This document shows, one piece after another, positions 4,846 to 5,422 of a stretch of 5,422 nt of DNA. A program made the translations under genes and the position numbers. The first letter of the stretch is position 1. Every line of letters starts with the position of its first letter. Origin of the DNA: Stercoripulliclostridium_A sp964480195 (GTDB lineage: Bacteria; Bacillota; Clostridia; Christensenellales; DTU072); the NCBI GenBank assembly GCA_964480195.1, contig CAYZOJ010000079.1:1-5422 (forward strand), written 5' to 3'. The notes beneath the pieces are model-generated. The model saw nothing but the letters and a program-made list of their open reading frames with translations. It had not been told where the DNA came from and searched no databases.

Positions 4846-5412
4846 ATGAATAAAGAAGAAAGACAACGCAACTTAGAGTTAATGAAAAACGGCGAAGTTT
4901 ACGATCCCGGTGATTTGTCTATCATGGCAAAGCAAGAGCTTTATAAAGCTAAAGTTAATCGCTATAACCGCATTCCGGGGTTCTTTCCGACAGCACGTAT
5001 GAGGCTTCTTAAAAAAATATTCGCTGATTGCGGAGAAATGCCTTATGTTGAACCGCCGTTCCACGCAAACTTCGGCGGTAAACACGTACACGTCGGCAAT
5101 AACTTCTATGCTAACTTTAACTTGACGCTCGTAGATGACGGACATATTTATATCGGCGATCGTTGTATGTTCGGTCCGAATGTTACGATAATTACGGCGA
5201 CCCACCCTCTCGACGTCGAAAGAAGATCTAAAGGGTTACAATATAATAAAGACGTTCATATAGGTAACGACGTTTGGCTATGCGCAGGCGTACAAATATT
5301 GCCCGGAGTAACAATCGGCGACGGCGCAGTTGTCGGTGCCGGAGCGGTCGTAACAAAAGACGTGCCCGCCGGAGCAGTTGTTGCAGGGGTGCCCGCTAAA
5401 GTTATAAAGTAA
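4846..5412 (+). CDS. Maltose/galactoside-type sugar O-acetyltransferase
   Basis: This 188-residue cytosolic enzyme belongs to the LacA/Maa group, which moves an acetyl group from acetyl-CoA to a sugar hydroxyl; the true substrate is often unknown. Residues 5-60 resemble the N-terminal maltose-acetyltransferase domain (NGEVYDPGD, KVNRYNRI). Residues 75-188 are a left-handed beta-helix of hexapeptide repeats (HVHVGNN, IYIGDRC, VHIGNDV, VTIGDGAVVGAGAVV). Aligned to Escherichia coli LacA by hand with an offset of five, N90, D98, catalytic H120 (TATHP) and W144 fall on LacA N85, D93, H115 and W139. The protein stops right after AGVPAKVIK and lacks the longer LacA tail. It has a modest GAGG ribosome binding site and a more A/T-rich codon mix (AGA, AGG, TTA appear) than guaBA, suggesting lower expression. 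Co-orientation with guaBA may be incidental. maa or lacA are both possible names; the family is sure, the substrate is not. Confidence 0.92.
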   Translation: MNKEERQRNLELMKNGEVYDPGDLSIMAKQELYKAKVNRYNRIPGFFPTARMRLLKKIFADCGEMPYVEPPFHANFGGKHVHVGNNFYANFNLTLVDDGHIYIGDRCMFGPNVTIITATHPLDVERRSKGLQYNKDVHIGNDVWLCAGVQILPGVTIGDGAVVGAGAVVTKDVPAGAVVAGVPAKVIK

Positions 5413-5422
5413 ATCCCGAAAA

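Overview
The window looks like chromosomal DNA from an anaerobic Bacillota, most likely a gut-type Clostridia lineage. The evidence is strong AGGAGG-type ribosome binding sites, textbook sigma-A promoters, A/T-flanked intrinsic terminators, a rubrerythrin gene (typical of anaerobes), and an intergenic repeat type I recall from gut Clostridia. The lineage call is inference; no search was possible. I see no phage, transposase, defence or CRISPR content. The coding part is ordinary housekeeping, and the unusual material is in the non-coding DNA.

Layout. Positions 1-55 are the 3' part of a tRNA-Gly(GCC) gene, followed at once by a perfect intrinsic terminator (55-93). Positions 94-400 hold no credible gene. 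This stretch contains an array of four small hairpins separated by the repeated 9-mer AATGATGTT (115-197), a second repeat module with two hairpins (221-282), and a further 9-bp stem (345-376). Positions 401-432 are a terminator for the leftward genes. On the minus strand, an XTP/dITP pyrophosphatase gene (1035-1619) lies upstream of a rubrerythrin gene (460-999), with 35 bp between them. A 148-bp divergent regulatory region (1620-1767) carries two back-to-back consensus promoters and an A/T palindrome. On the plus strand follow guaB (1768-3222), guaA (3231-4784) and, after 61 bp, a LacA/Maa-type hexapeptide-repeat O-acetyltransferase (4846-5412).

How the genes fit together. GuaB turns IMP into XMP and GuaA turns XMP into GMP, so the rightward pair is the guanine branch of purine synthesis. 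The divergent pyrophosphatase destroys ITP, dITP and XTP, the stray triphosphates that arise from the IMP and XMP made and used by that branch. Rubrerythrin reduces peroxide in the cytosol. The leftward pair therefore reads as a damage-control operon beside a guanine-synthesis operon. The acetyltransferase uses a less biased, more A/T-rich codon set and is probably not functionally tied to guaBA.

The points most worth checking are the hairpin array, whose arms change sequence while staying complementary; the leftward promoter, which would start its transcript at the Shine-Dalgarno sequence itself; the absence of any Shine-Dalgarno sequence before guaA; and a C in place of the usual T55 in the tRNA-Gly T-loop.
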